Source of the DNA: Bradyrhizobiaceae bacterium Ga0074131
GTDB lineage: Bacteria; Pseudomonadota; Alphaproteobacteria; Rhizobiales; Xanthobacteraceae
Direction: 5' to 3'
NCBI GenBank assembly: GCA_001464035.1
Contig: LNEC01000007.1
Span: 62,001 to 126,000 of the forward strand
DNA: 64,000 bases
Below the pieces are notes generated by a model. It ran no database searches and was not told the DNA's origin. It worked only from the letters and a program-made list of their open reading frames with translations. Shown here piece after piece: positions 45,762-54,814 of this stretch (the first letter of the stretch is position 1; every line of letters starts with the position of its first letter). The translations under genes and the position numbers were made by a program.

Positions 45762-46670
45762 TCAGTTCAGCGCGGTGCCGCGGGTGACGACCTTCGCCAT
45801 TCCTGCGATCATGCGGTCGAGCACGAAGCCAATGATGCCGACGTAGAACAGCGCCAGAATGATTTCGCTGATATGCGACGAGTTCCAGGCGTCCCAGATG
45901 AAGAAGCCAATGCCGACGCCGCCGATCAGCATTTCCGCCGCCACGATGGCGAGCCAGGACAGGCCGATGCCGATGCGCAAGCCGGTGAAAATATAGGGCG
46001 CCGCCGCCGGGATCATGATCTTCCAGAAGAATTCCAGCGGGTTGAGCTGGACGACCGCAGCGACGTTGCGGTAATCCTGCGGAATGTTGCGGATACCGAC
46101 CGCGGTGTTGATGATGATCGGCCAGATCGAGGTGATGAAGATCACGAAGATCGCGGAGGGCTGGCCGTCACGAAATGCCGCCAGCGACAGCGGCAGCCAT
46201 GCCAGCGGCGGAATGGTGCGCAGCACCTGGAAGATCGGGTCGAGCCCGCGCATCGCCCAGACCGACTGGCCGACCAAGGTGCCGAGCGCGATGCCGGCGA
46301 CCGCCGCCAGCGAATAGCCGAGCGCGACGCGCTGCAGGCTCGCGGACAGATGCCAGAACAGGCCCTTGTCGATGCCGCCGCGATCGAAGAACGGATCGAA
46401 GATCAGCTCCTTGGTTTCCTTGAACACCCGCGAGGGCGGCGGCAGGGTCGAACCGGCGCGCTGGCACACCAATTCCCAGAACAGCATGCCCAGCGCCAGC
46501 ACGATCAGCGGCGGCACGACGCGCACCGCGGTCTCCCTGGCCATCTTGGCGAATTTCTCGGCGCGCGGCGGCCGCTTCGGCGTCATCGCGACAACCGGCG
46601 CCGCGGCCGTCACGACGGCCACCGTTTCCACCACCGTATCGGGCTCGGCCTTCAGGGCATGCATGTTCAT
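45762..46670 (-). CDS. nrtB: Nitrate ABC transporter permease
   Basis: Membrane protein of 302 residues with an N-terminal cytoplasmic extension and about six hydrophobic segments (PPLIVLALGMLFWELVC, LGYSLAAVAGIALGTLVG, IFVIFITSIWPIIINTAVGI). The NrtB/CmpB-type stretch QDYRNVAAVVQLNPLEFFWK precedes IMIPAAAPYIFTGLRIGIGL. Forms the channel for nitrate with NrtD and the NrtA binding protein; cotranscribed with both. Confidence 0.94.
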   Translation of the reverse strand: MNMHALKAEPDTVVETVAVVTAAAPVVAMTPKRPPRAEKFAKMARETAVRVVPPLIVLALGMLFWELVCQRAGSTLPPPSRVFKETKELIFDPFFDRGGIDKGLFWHLSASLQRVALGYSLAAVAGIALGTLVGQSVWAMRGLDPIFQVLRTIPPLAWLPLSLAAFRDGQPSAIFVIFITSIWPIIINTAVGIRNIPQDYRNVAAVVQLNPLEFFWKIMIPAAAPYIFTGLRIGIGLSWLAIVAAEMLIGGVGIGFFIWDAWNSSHISEIILALFYVGIIGFVLDRMIAGMAKVVTRGTALN

Positions 46671-46732
46671 CGGGAGTATGTCTCCGTGTTTCGATTAAGC
46701 GGACCGCACGCAAGCGTGCGGTCCTGCCTGGA

Positions 46733-48049
46733 TCAGACGTCAGCACGCTTGATGGACAGAGACTTCAGATAGGCCGCCGGATTTTCCGGATCGAACACCT
46801 TGCCGTCGAAGAACGTCTCCTTGCCGCGCGACTTGGAGGCCGGGATGTCGGACGCGGCAACGCCAAGCGCCTTGGCGGCGTCGCGCCAGATATCCTCGCG
46901 GTTGACCCTGGCGATCAGCGCCTTTGAATCAAAGCCAGGCTCGAATTTGCCCCAGCGGATGTCCTCGGTCATGAACCAGAGATCGTGGCTCTGAAACGGA
47001 TAGGAGGCGTGATCGCTCCAGTACTTCATCACATGCGGGCTGTTCTCCACGACCCGGCCGGTGCCGTAGTCGAACTTGCCCTTGGTGCGATCGAGAATGT
47101 CCTCGACCGGGCAGTTGATCCACTGCCGCTTGGCCATGATGGTCGCGAGTTCTTCCTTGTTCTCGGCCTTGTCGGCCCACTGCTGAGCCTCCTGGACCGC
47201 CATGGTGATGGCCCCCGCGGCCCTAGGATTCTTGTCGACCCAGGCGGCGCGCATCGCGAAGGATTTTTCCGGATGCTTGTTCCAGATTTCGCCGGTATTG
47301 ACGGCGGTGTAGCCGATGTTCTGATGGACCAACTGCAGGTTCCACGGCTCGCCAACGCAGAAGCAGTCCATGGTTCCGACCTTCATGTTGGCGACCATCT
47401 GCGGCGGCGGCACAACGATGGTTTCAATATCCTTGTCGGGATCGATACCGCCAGCGGCGAGCCAGTAACGCAGCCACAGATCGTGGGTACCGCCCGGAAA
47501 GGTCATCGCGGCCTTGATCGATTTGCCGGCGGCTTTTTTCTTGTCGAGCGCTACCTTGAACGGCGCGGTGTCGACGCCGAGCTTGAGGTCGGCATATTCC
47601 TTGGAGACCGAGATGCATTGCGCGTCGAGATTGAGCCGCGCCAGGATGTACATCGGCGTCGGCTGGTTGTTCTGCGTTACCTTGCCGGAGGAGATCAAAT
47701 ACGGCATCGGGGTGAGGATATGTGCGCCATCGATGCCGTTGCCTTCCGAGCCGAGCACGAGGTTGTCGCGCGTGGTGCCCCACGACGCCTGCTTCAGCAC
47801 CTCCACGTCGGGCATGCCATGCTTGGCGAACAGGCCCTTGTCCTTGGCCACAAACAGCGGACCGGCATCGCTGAGCGCGATGAAGCCGAGCTTCACGCCC
47901 TTCACTTCCGGGCCCGCACCCTGCGCGAACGCGCCGGCCGGGAAATTCAGCCTGGCGGCGGCGAGCAGCGCCGCTGTTCCCGCGGTACCCTTGAGAAGTT
48001 GACGGCGGCTGACGCCGCGGCGGCAGGTCTGGTCGGTAAGCTTGGTCAT
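46733..48049 (-). CDS. nrtA: Nitrate-binding protein, Tat-exported
   Basis: Binding protein of 438 residues, NrtA/CmpA family length. N-terminal twin-arginine signal: SRRQLLKGTAGTAALLAAAR (Arg15-Arg16), with cleavage probably after GAFA. Mature segments VKLGFIALSDAGPLFVAKDK, ASWGTTRDNLVLGSEGNGID and MDCFCVGEPWNLQLVHQNIG match NrtA. It captures nitrate in the periplasm. First gene of the nrtABD-nasC-nasA operon; a sigma-54-like promoter and a possible leader stem lie upstream in the 316-base gap. Confidence 0.94.
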   Translation of the reverse strand: MTKLTDQTCRRGVSRRQLLKGTAGTAALLAAARLNFPAGAFAQGAGPEVKGVKLGFIALSDAGPLFVAKDKGLFAKHGMPDVEVLKQASWGTTRDNLVLGSEGNGIDGAHILTPMPYLISSGKVTQNNQPTPMYILARLNLDAQCISVSKEYADLKLGVDTAPFKVALDKKKAAGKSIKAAMTFPGGTHDLWLRYWLAAGGIDPDKDIETIVVPPPQMVANMKVGTMDCFCVGEPWNLQLVHQNIGYTAVNTGEIWNKHPEKSFAMRAAWVDKNPRAAGAITMAVQEAQQWADKAENKEELATIMAKRQWINCPVEDILDRTKGKFDYGTGRVVENSPHVMKYWSDHASYPFQSHDLWFMTEDIRWGKFEPGFDSKALIARVNREDIWRDAAKALGVAASDIPASKSRGKETFFDGKVFDPENPAAYLKSLSIKRADV

Positions 48050-48200
48050 GAGCGCTGGCGTCCTTTGCGTCGGTTGGCCGTCCGTCCGGTGTCATCGCCA
48101 AAGGCGCATGGCGGCGTGCACCGGGGCGGCCCGGTCTGGCGGTGTCACAATTCGGATGATTGGTTTTCGAGGGACGGCTTCAATGGCGTCGGCACCAGCT

Positions 48201-48218
48201 ATTCAAGCTTCGTGCCAA
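48201..48218 (-). promoter_or_regulatory. Candidate sigma-54 promoter of the nrt/nas operon
   Basis: On the minus strand TTGGCACGAAGCTTGAAT matches the -24/-12 pattern TGGCACG-N4-TTGCA in all but the -12 C (GG-N10-GA instead of GG-N10-GC). It points to nrtA and predicts a start near 48190, giving a leader of about 140 bases. In that leader CCTTTG (48062-48067) and CAAAGG (48099-48104) can form a stem just before the nrtA start, a possible site for NasT-like antitermination. Sigma-54 control with NtrC is usual for nitrate assimilation in this group. The rest of 48050-48365 holds only the palindrome at 48321. Confidence 0.6.
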
Positions 48219-48320
48219 CTTGCCGAGGCGCAAAAAAGTATAGTTTATATGATGTTGCCGTTTGACCTCGGTGCGTCGTGATGGGGGCGCCGCATCCGAA
48301 ATTTGCGATTCGCTTATTCC

Positions 48321-48335
48321 TTGTGCGCCGCACAA
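48321..48335. promoter_or_regulatory. Perfect palindrome, possible regulator site
   Basis: TTGTGC-GCC-GCACAA, six-base arms and a three-base spacer. It is about 100 bases upstream of the candidate sigma-54 promoter and 30 bases past the end of the intradiol dioxygenase gene. Position fits an enhancer site, but the half-site order is opposite to the usual NtrC consensus (GCAC...GTGC), so the binder is unknown. Confidence 0.4.
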
Positions 48336-48365
48336 AAAATGAGCAAGCGTTCGAGCGGAGGTTTA

Positions 48366-49277
48366 TCAGGCGTCTTCGGTGACGGTCAGCATCGGCTTCG
48401 GCGCTGTTCCCTTGCCCGGCCTCATGCGAAAATCATAGCTCATCAGATGCCAGGGCGCCGATGCCGGTTTGCCATCCGGCATCAGCGCATCCGTCCGCTT
48501 TTCGATTTTTGCGACCAGTTCGTCCTTCACCCCGAACACCACGTCGGTATCGAGATATCTGTCGCCCTCGATGAAGACATGGGTGACCAGCGGCTCGTAG
48601 CCGGGCGCGTCGACCAGGAAATGCACATGCGCCGGCCGCATCGGATGGCGGCGGGTCTGCAGGATCATTTCCCCGACCGGCCCGTCGGTCGGAATCGGAT
48701 AGCTGCACGGCAGAATGGTGCGAAAGAAAAACCGGCCATCGGCGTCGGTGATGAAGCGCGCCCGCGATGACGGGCCCCGCGTCTCGTAGTTTGGCTTTTG
48801 CGAATCATAGAAGCCGTCATCGTCGGCATGCCAGATGTCGACCGGGACGCCGGCCAACGGTTGGCCCTTCAGATCGGTGACGCGGCTCTGCACGAACATA
48901 CTTTCGCCCGACAGGCCCGGGGAAACATCGGTGCCGTGCGGCATCGGCTTGTGTTCCCCGACATAGAACGGCCCGAGCACCGTGGTCTCGGTCGCGCCCT
49001 CGCGCTCGCGATGATTGACGGCGTCCACCAGCATCGAAACCCCGAGCACATCGGAGAGCAGGATGAATTCCTGCCGGCTCGAAGTGCACTTCTGGCCGGT
49101 GCGGGTCAGAACATCGATCGCGTAGGTCCATTCGTCGAAAGTCAGGTCGGTCTTGCGCACATATTCGTGCAGCGACTTCACCAGTTCTTCCATCAGGAAT
49201 TTGACCCGCGGATCCGGCGTCTCCTCGAAACTCTTGATGACGGCGGCGGTCAGTTCGGTGTCGTTGAATTGGGGCAT
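48366..49277 (-). CDS. Intradiol ring-cleavage dioxygenase (catechol/hydroxyquinol 1,2-dioxygenase type)
   Basis: Non-haem Fe(III) dioxygenase of 303 residues. The four iron ligands are readable: Tyr157 in DDDGFYDSQ, Tyr193 in PCSYPIPTDG, His217 and His219 in RPAHVHFLV. The N-terminal helical dimerisation domain (VKFLMEELVKSLHEYVRKTD) is present. It opens catechol or hydroxyquinol to a muconate. The length and ADDDGFYD favour the hydroxyquinol/chlorocatechol branch, but this is a judgement by eye. No other aromatic pathway genes adjoin it. Confidence 0.92.
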   Translation of the reverse strand: MPQFNDTELTAAVIKSFEETPDPRVKFLMEELVKSLHEYVRKTDLTFDEWTYAIDVLTRTGQKCTSSRQEFILLSDVLGVSMLVDAVNHREREGATETTVLGPFYVGEHKPMPHGTDVSPGLSGESMFVQSRVTDLKGQPLAGVPVDIWHADDDGFYDSQKPNYETRGPSSRARFITDADGRFFFRTILPCSYPIPTDGPVGEMILQTRRHPMRPAHVHFLVDAPGYEPLVTHVFIEGDRYLDTDVVFGVKDELVAKIEKRTDALMPDGKPASAPWHLMSYDFRMRPGKGTAPKPMLTVTEDA

Positions 49278-49414
49278 GTCGAATGTCCTGCGGGGGTCGC
49301 GATCCCCTGCAAGCCTATACCAGCCGCCGCCCCCGGGTAAGCATGCGGCGGTTGGAACGTGGCGCCGTTTTCAGCTATCAAGGCGGACCTCGACAGACCC
49401 GGAGACCAGTCCCG

Positions 49415-50692
49415 ATGCTCGCCCCGACCCCCGCCTCCCCTGAATCCGCCGGCATGTCCAAGGCCGCCCTGGACCGAGTCGATGCGCATCTGAAGCAGCG
49501 CTATATCGATTCCGGGCGCTTTCCCGGAACCCAGCTTCTGGTCTACCGCCGCGGCAAGGTGGTCCACAGCGCGGTGCAGGGCTTTGCCGACCTCGAGCGC
49601 AAGGCGCCGGTCAAGGACGACACCATTTTCCGCATCTATTCGATGACCAAGCCGATCACCTCAGTGGCGTTCATGATGCTGGTCGAGGAAGGCCGTGTCG
49701 CACTCGACGAGCCCGTCCACAAATACATCCCCGAATGGAAGAACCTCGGGGTTTTTCAGGCCGGCACTGCGCCGGCCTTCCTGGCAAGGCCGCCGTCGCG
49801 GCCGATGCTGATCGTCGACCTGCTGCGACACACGTCCGGACTGACCTACGGCTTCCAGCAACGCTCCAATGTCGACGCCGCCTACCGCGAGATGAAGATC
49901 GGCGAAGTCGTCAAGGCCGGCACGCTACAGTCGATGATCGAGGACCTCGCCGGAATTCCGCTGGAGTTCTCCCCCGGTGAGGCCTGGAATTATTCCGTTT
50001 CCACCGATGTGATCGGCTATCTCGTCGGCAAGATCAGCGGCCAGTCGTTCGAACAGTTCCTGAAGGAGCGCATCTTCGATCCGCTCGGCATGAGCGACAC
50101 CGACTTTTTCGTGCCTGCCGAAAAGGCGCATCGCTTCGCGGCCTGCTACTCGGCCGATCCGAAGGGCGGCATGACGTTCCACGCCACCGACCGCAAGGGC
50201 GGGCTTACGCTGCAGGACGATCCCGCCACCAGTTCGTTCCTGTCGCCGCCGTCGTTCGTTTCCGGTGGCGGCGGGCTGTGCTCGACGGTTGCCGACTATC
50301 TCACCTTCTGCCGTGCGCTGCTGGGGGGCGGCGAACTTGGCGGCATCCGGCTGCTCGGTCCGAAAACGCTGGCGCTGATGACATCCAATCATCTGCCCGG
50401 CGGATGCGACCTACCGGCGATGTCGCGGTCGCTGTTCTCCGAAGCGACGTATAACGGCATCGGCTTCGGCCTCGGCTTTTCCGTCACGATGAACCCGGCA
50501 CAGACATTGATCCCCGGCAGCGCCGGCGAATATTCCTGGGGCGGTGCGGCGACCACATCGTTCTGGATCGATCCCGCGGAAGAACTGATCGCCATCTTCA
50601 TGACCCAGGTACTGCCCTCGAGCGCCTATCCGATCCGGCGCGAGCTGCGGACCATGGTGTATTCAGCGATCACCGACAGCAATCTTTCGTAA
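49415..50692 (+). CDS. Serine hydrolase, beta-lactamase/esterase class C fold
   Basis: Protein of 425 residues of the class C beta-lactamase/EstB family. Catalytic S-x-x-K is in IYSMTKPITSVAFM (Ser, Lys), the Tyr motif in EAWNYSVSTDVIGYL (Y-x-S), and a HTSG motif in DLLRHTSGLTYG. No signal peptide, so cytoplasmic; more likely an esterase than an antibiotic-degrading enzyme. Start at 49415 follows GGAGA; upstream frame is not protein-like. Gap before it (49278-49414) shows nothing else. Confidence 0.9.
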   Translation: MLAPTPASPESAGMSKAALDRVDAHLKQRYIDSGRFPGTQLLVYRRGKVVHSAVQGFADLERKAPVKDDTIFRIYSMTKPITSVAFMMLVEEGRVALDEPVHKYIPEWKNLGVFQAGTAPAFLARPPSRPMLIVDLLRHTSGLTYGFQQRSNVDAAYREMKIGEVVKAGTLQSMIEDLAGIPLEFSPGEAWNYSVSTDVIGYLVGKISGQSFEQFLKERIFDPLGMSDTDFFVPAEKAHRFAACYSADPKGGMTFHATDRKGGLTLQDDPATSSFLSPPSFVSGGGGLCSTVADYLTFCRALLGGGELGGIRLLGPKTLALMTSNHLPGGCDLPAMSRSLFSEATYNGIGFGLGFSVTMNPAQTLIPGSAGEYSWGGAATTSFWIDPAEELIAIFMTQVLPSSAYPIRRELRTMVYSAITDSNLS

Positions 50693-50898
50693 CAGGCCGG
50701 GTTTCCGCGCGCGGGAGCATGTTTTTGGTGCTTCCGCGGCATTGCTACGGGCTTCTCGATCAGCACGGCAGCGGCGGCATCTTGCTGGTCCGGGCGCGTC
50801 GTGACGGCGCGCCGACCGAGAAAGCGGGTGAATCCGGGGAACAAAATCCGGGATGACCGACTTATCTTCTGATGTGTTCCAAAGCCGGGAGATTTTCT

Positions 50899-51207
50899 AT
50901 GAGAATGGCAAGGACGGTTTTGGTGGGTTCGATGCTGGCGATGATCCCTTCGATGGCGGTGGCCCAGCCAGCGCCGCCCGCAGCACCAGCGCCGCTTACG
51001 GGAACGGTCACGATGGTCAATCGGATCAGCGCGACCATCACCATTCAACCGACGCAAAGTGGCACCGTCGGAGCGAATATCGGGGCCGCCGAGCAATACA
51101 AGATACAGGGCAGCATGCTGAACACCTTGCATGCCGGCGACAGAGTCACCTTTTCGGTCAGCGAAATGGGCGGCTCGAAGACCATCACGAAGATTGACAA
51201 GCAGTAG
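50899..51207 (+). CDS. Small exported protein, CusF-like OB fold
   Basis: Protein of about 102 residues. A Sec signal peptide (MRMARTVLVGSMLAMIPSMA, then VAQ) leads into a Pro/Ala linker and a beta-barrel-like region (LTGTVTMVNRISATITIQPT, then LHAGDRVTFSVSEMGGSKTI). The TGxV..V and VxFxV pattern looks like CusF-type periplasmic metal-binding proteins, but the Met/His/Trp copper ligands of CusF are not clearly present. An in-frame ATG 27 bases upstream is an alternative start. Function uncertain. Confidence 0.7.
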   Translation: MRMARTVLVGSMLAMIPSMAVAQPAPPAAPAPLTGTVTMVNRISATITIQPTQSGTVGANIGAAEQYKIQGSMLNTLHAGDRVTFSVSEMGGSKTITKIDKQ

Positions 51208-51757
51208 CTCTTCGGAAGCAGGAGCGCGCAGTCAGAAACTGGTTGTCGCGGCCAGTGAGACGCTCTCATAACTCGTTCGAGGGGGGAGCCCTCGCAAGCC
51301 TTGGCCGTATTGTTTTTCTTCGGGAGCTCGCCCTGTAGTCGATAAGGGATTTCGACGCATAGCATGCTGATGGCGCCGACTATGTCGTCGTCCCCGCCAT
51401 TGGCCGCGACGACGACCCGGCCGCGCTGAAACCGGCAAAAGCGCCGACTAGGCGCTGCTCACCATGGAGGCCCGGCGGAAGCCCATGTCGTCGCCATGCA
51501 ACTCGAATCCAGGCACGGGCGCCGGATTGAAGGATGCTTCATCCGCGGAGCAGCGCCGATCGGTGGCGGGATCTTGCTTCGCCCGACCCGGGATAATTGA
51601 TATCATTCTATGAGATGTACAACGCAGACGATCCCAAGGCTCCGGTGTGCCGGCTTCAGCGGGTCACGAAGCTGTGTCCGGCCGCCGGAGGTCCGGAGGT
51701 AACGGGCGCCATTGTGGTTCGTATCATGCTCTAGCAACCCGCCATCGGACACTCGGA
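51208..51757. other. Gene-free stretch with a possible GlxA-like fragment
   Basis: Five hundred and fifty bases with no convincing gene. A plus-strand reading at about 51372-51455 gives ADYVVVPAIGRDDDPAALKP, which resembles the DJ-1/PfpI domain of GlxA-type AraC regulators, but it stops soon after and has no start. I read this as gene debris with low confidence. An AT-rich patch (GATAATTGATATCATTCTAT, 51592-51611) near the right end could contain the promoter for the cyclase. Confidence 0.3.
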
Positions 51758-53806
51758 ATGCGTATCGGAATTCGCGGCGCTATTTCGGGCCTCGTGCTGG
51801 CATCTATCGTCGTCAGCGCAGTCGGCGTGCATCTCTTGTGGTGGCGCACCGCCCAGCAAGTCAGCCAGACCCTGGCTGACACCATCAACGACCAGATCGT
51901 CTCGGCGGTCGGCGACCAATTGCAGTCGATTACGACGGAAGCGCGATCCGCCTTGATCGCGGTGAGGACGCTGTTCGCCGAAAGCGTTCTGGATCCCGGC
52001 GACGCCAGAAAACGCGATTTCGTATTCCTTTCCCAGCTGCAGGCCCAGCCTACCATTTCATGGATCGCGTTTGGACGGCCGGACGGATCGCTCTTTGCGG
52101 GACACAAGCTCGGCGATGCTGCCATCGAAATGCTTGAGATCACCGGCGGCGAACCAAAGCTGCGGATCGACCAGTATGAATACGATGGCAACGATATCCG
52201 GCTCAGGGAGCGCCGTATCGTGGAGACCTCCTATTCGGTCACCGATCAGGACTGGTATACCGGAGCCGACCGTTCCAATGAGGAGCGCTGGTCCACGCTG
52301 AGCAAGCATCCCGCCGGGGAGCGGGCCGCCGTGGCGTTTGCGGCGCCGATCGACATCGATCAGAAGCGCGCCGGCGTGCTCGCCATCATTATCGAACTGA
52401 CGCGCGTCTCGAATTTCCTATCGCAACTGACGGTCGGAAAGTCGGCCGGCGCTTTCATCCTGGACCGCGACGGCGCGGCGATCGCGGCGCCGGATTCGAA
52501 CGCGGACGAGGTGACCGCGCTGAAAACCGATCATCCGTTGTTTCCGGCCGCAGTCGATGCGATCAGACAAGCTGGCGATCGTTATGAAACCGACAAGGGT
52601 CAGGCATTTTCCACCGCGGTGACCAGAGACGGCAAGACCTTCAAGGCGGTACTGACACCGATCTCGTTTCCGGGTTGGTCGCTCGTGACGGTGGTTCCGG
52701 AGTCGGAGTTTCTCGGGCCGGTACAGACGACGATCCGCAACTTGCTGATCGGGCTGGCGATCATGATCGTGATGGCGGGGCTGCTGTCGGCCTGGCTCGC
52801 CCAGCGCCTGATCGCCGCGCCCCTGATCAAGGTCGTCAACGAGATCAGGCATGTCGAGCGCTTTGACCTCGACAAGGTCGTGCGACATCCGTCGAAACTG
52901 ACCGAAATCGAAAACCTCTCCGGGGCGATCGCGGATATGGCGCTGGGGCTCGCCGCCTTCCGGAAATACATTCCGGCCGACCTCGTCAGGCGGCTGATCA
53001 GCGACGGCAACGGGGCGCGGCTCGGCGGCGCGGTGCGGCCGATGACGGTGATGTTCGTCGATCTCGCCGGCTTTACCGGAATGTCGGAACGCATGAGCGA
53101 CCGGATCATCCCGTTGATCTCGCGCTATTTCGACCTTGTGTCGACGCAGGTTCAGGGCCACGGTGGCACCATCGACAAGTTCATCGGCGATGCGGTGATG
53201 GCGTTCTGGGGCGCCCCGGCGCTCAACCCCGATCATGCCGTCGACTGTTGCCGGAGCGCGCTGGCGTGCCTGCGCGCCGTCGCGGACTCCGGACTGGTCG
53301 ACGATCAGGGCCAACCGATCTACATCCGCATCGGCATCAATTCAGGCGATATGCTGGTCGGCAATATCGGATCCGAAGTTCGATTGAACTACACGGTCAT
53401 CGGCGACGCCGTGAATATCGCAAGCCGACTGGAGAGCACCAACAAAGTCTACGGATCGCAGATCATCATCGGCCCCGAGACTCGCCGGCTCGCGGGCGAC
53501 CGCATACTCGTTCGCGAGCTTGATCGGCTGGCCGTCTACGGACGAGCGGGCGGACTGCAGATCTACGAGCTGCTGGGCATGTCCGACGAAGCCGGCGCGC
53601 CGCCGGACTGGATAGCACCCTACGAAGCCGGCCTTGCATCCTACCGTGCGCGGGATTTCACCGCTGCCATCGGGCACTTCGAGAAAGCGACAAAACGGCG
53701 GGAGCACGATCAGGCGTCCTTGATCATGATCGAGCGCTGCAAACGCCAGTTGGAGGCGCCGGTTGGAGACGACTGGGATGATACCGCGATCGCCCGCACG
53801 AAATAA
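51758..53806 (+). CDS. Membrane class III adenylate/guanylate cyclase with Cache and HAMP
   Basis: Signal protein of 682 residues. First membrane segment at residues 7-28, periplasmic dCache-like sensor to about 320, second membrane segment about 326-348 (LLIGLAIMIVMAGLLSAWLA), HAMP about 340-398, and a class III cyclase domain from about 425. Metal-binding Asp residues are in VMFVDLAGFTGMS and KFIGDAVMAFWGAP; transition-state Asn/Arg in TVIGDAVNIASRLES. A short tail (FTAAIGHFEKATKRREHDQA) follows. It should make cAMP (or cGMP) on sensing a periplasmic ligand. Start at 51758 puts the signal anchor at the N-terminus. Confidence 0.93.
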   Translation: MRIGIRGAISGLVLASIVVSAVGVHLLWWRTAQQVSQTLADTINDQIVSAVGDQLQSITTEARSALIAVRTLFAESVLDPGDARKRDFVFLSQLQAQPTISWIAFGRPDGSLFAGHKLGDAAIEMLEITGGEPKLRIDQYEYDGNDIRLRERRIVETSYSVTDQDWYTGADRSNEERWSTLSKHPAGERAAVAFAAPIDIDQKRAGVLAIIIELTRVSNFLSQLTVGKSAGAFILDRDGAAIAAPDSNADEVTALKTDHPLFPAAVDAIRQAGDRYETDKGQAFSTAVTRDGKTFKAVLTPISFPGWSLVTVVPESEFLGPVQTTIRNLLIGLAIMIVMAGLLSAWLAQRLIAAPLIKVVNEIRHVERFDLDKVVRHPSKLTEIENLSGAIADMALGLAAFRKYIPADLVRRLISDGNGARLGGAVRPMTVMFVDLAGFTGMSERMSDRIIPLISRYFDLVSTQVQGHGGTIDKFIGDAVMAFWGAPALNPDHAVDCCRSALACLRAVADSGLVDDQGQPIYIRIGINSGDMLVGNIGSEVRLNYTVIGDAVNIASRLESTNKVYGSQIIIGPETRRLAGDRILVRELDRLAVYGRAGGLQIYELLGMSDEAGAPPDWIAPYEAGLASYRARDFTAAIGHFEKATKRREHDQASLIMIERCKRQLEAPVGDDWDDTAIARTK

Positions 53807-53814
53807 TTCGCGCG

Positions 53815-54813
53815 CTATCCGGCGGGAGGCTTGGTGATGGCGGCGCGGATCGCCGCAAGCGGCGCCGTGTCGTCGAAATCGAGGATTCCGTTCTGCAGCC
53901 TCAATCCGAGGTCACGCCACAAGCCTGCTATATCCGGAGTAACGGCTTTCGCCCCCATCTCGTCGTGAAGATGCGTGAGCACATTCACGCCGATTGCCTG
54001 ATCGGCGGTTGCAAGAACCCGCTCGATCGGCCAGACAACCTCATGGTTGCCGCCCGCAGCGATCACGGCGCGCATGGCATCCTGCAGGCCCATGCGGTTG
54101 TTGGTCCGCTTGCGGATTTCGATATCGGCTAGCAGGCAGAACATCGCTCCGCCCCAATACTTCCGGCCCCAGCTGTCGGTATTGTCGAGGCCGCGATCGC
54201 CGGCTTGCGGCAGGCCCTGGGGCATATCGCGCATCATCGCGCGCCAGGCCTCGCTCGCGGTCAAATCTCCGGCCTGCACTCGCGCAACCGGCTCGACGTA
54301 AACCGCGAGCCCCTCCGAAAGCCAGGCGTGGCGCGGCGCAATCTCGGGCAGAGCCAGATGAACCATCTCGTGGACCATCACCCAATCGCGCCGCAGATCG
54401 TCCTCGCCGGACTCGCGACCCAGCAGCACGCGAATGGCCGCGCCGCGATGACCCCAGGTCGTGCCTCCCCTCACGCGCGCACCGTCCACGGGCACCAGCA
54501 GAAGTTTCAGGGAGCCGACGGGAAACCGGCCGTAATAGGTCGAAACGGCCCGGGCCGACGCCCTGATCCAGTCCAACACCTTGTCCCTCGGCAATGCGAC
54601 ATCGCCGGGCGCGAACGCCACCTCAATCGCACCCCCGGAAACATCGATGCCGGTCTTGGCCAACCTGTCGAAGGCAGCGTAGGGCATTCGGTCGCCGCGC
54701 ATCGACTCCGATTGCGCGTTGGCGTGGTGCGAAACCGCACCCTGCGACGCCAGCGCCATGAAGACGAACATGACCAGCCAGCGAATTCCTGGGTTGCCTG
54801 TCATCGGGAACAT
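53815..54813 (-). CDS. Exported HExxH metalloprotease, peptidase-MA-like
   Basis: Protein of 332 residues. N-terminal signal peptide (IRWLVMFVFMALASQGAVSH, cleavage near HHANAQ). Zinc motif H148-E149-M-V-H152 in VMVHEMVHLALPE, followed by the third ligand Glu167 in WLSEGLAVYVE, as in peptidase MA/gluzincin-type enzymes. It starts one base after the creatininase-like gene ends, at the end of the bufferin-like operon. That position suggests a periplasmic role in processing or turnover of the exported Cys-rich peptides, which is inference. Second possible start at 54804. Confidence 0.85.
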   Translation of the reverse strand: MFPMTGNPGIRWLVMFVFMALASQGAVSHHANAQSESMRGDRMPYAAFDRLAKTGIDVSGGAIEVAFAPGDVALPRDKVLDWIRASARAVSTYYGRFPVGSLKLLLVPVDGARVRGGTTWGHRGAAIRVLLGRESGEDDLRRDWVMVHEMVHLALPEIAPRHAWLSEGLAVYVEPVARVQAGDLTASEAWRAMMRDMPQGLPQAGDRGLDNTDSWGRKYWGGAMFCLLADIEIRKRTNNRMGLQDAMRAVIAAGGNHEVVWPIERVLATADQAIGVNVLTHLHDEMGAKAVTPDIAGLWRDLGLRLQNGILDFDDTAPLAAIRAAITKPPAG

Positions 54814-54814
54814 T

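Noticed and set aside
48191..48216. Stem-loop GGCAC...GTGCC as a NasT leader hairpin
   Set aside because: It overlaps the sigma-54 promoter match, so it would be at or upstream of the transcript start. The promoter reading explains the bases better.
49415..50692. Beta-lactamase as a resistance gene
   Set aside because: No signal peptide and an EstB-like layout; esterase-type serine hydrolase is more likely.
50899..51207. Confident CusF copper chaperone assignment
   Set aside because: The fold-like pattern fits, but the expected Met/His/Trp copper ligands are not evident, so it was left as CusF-like only.
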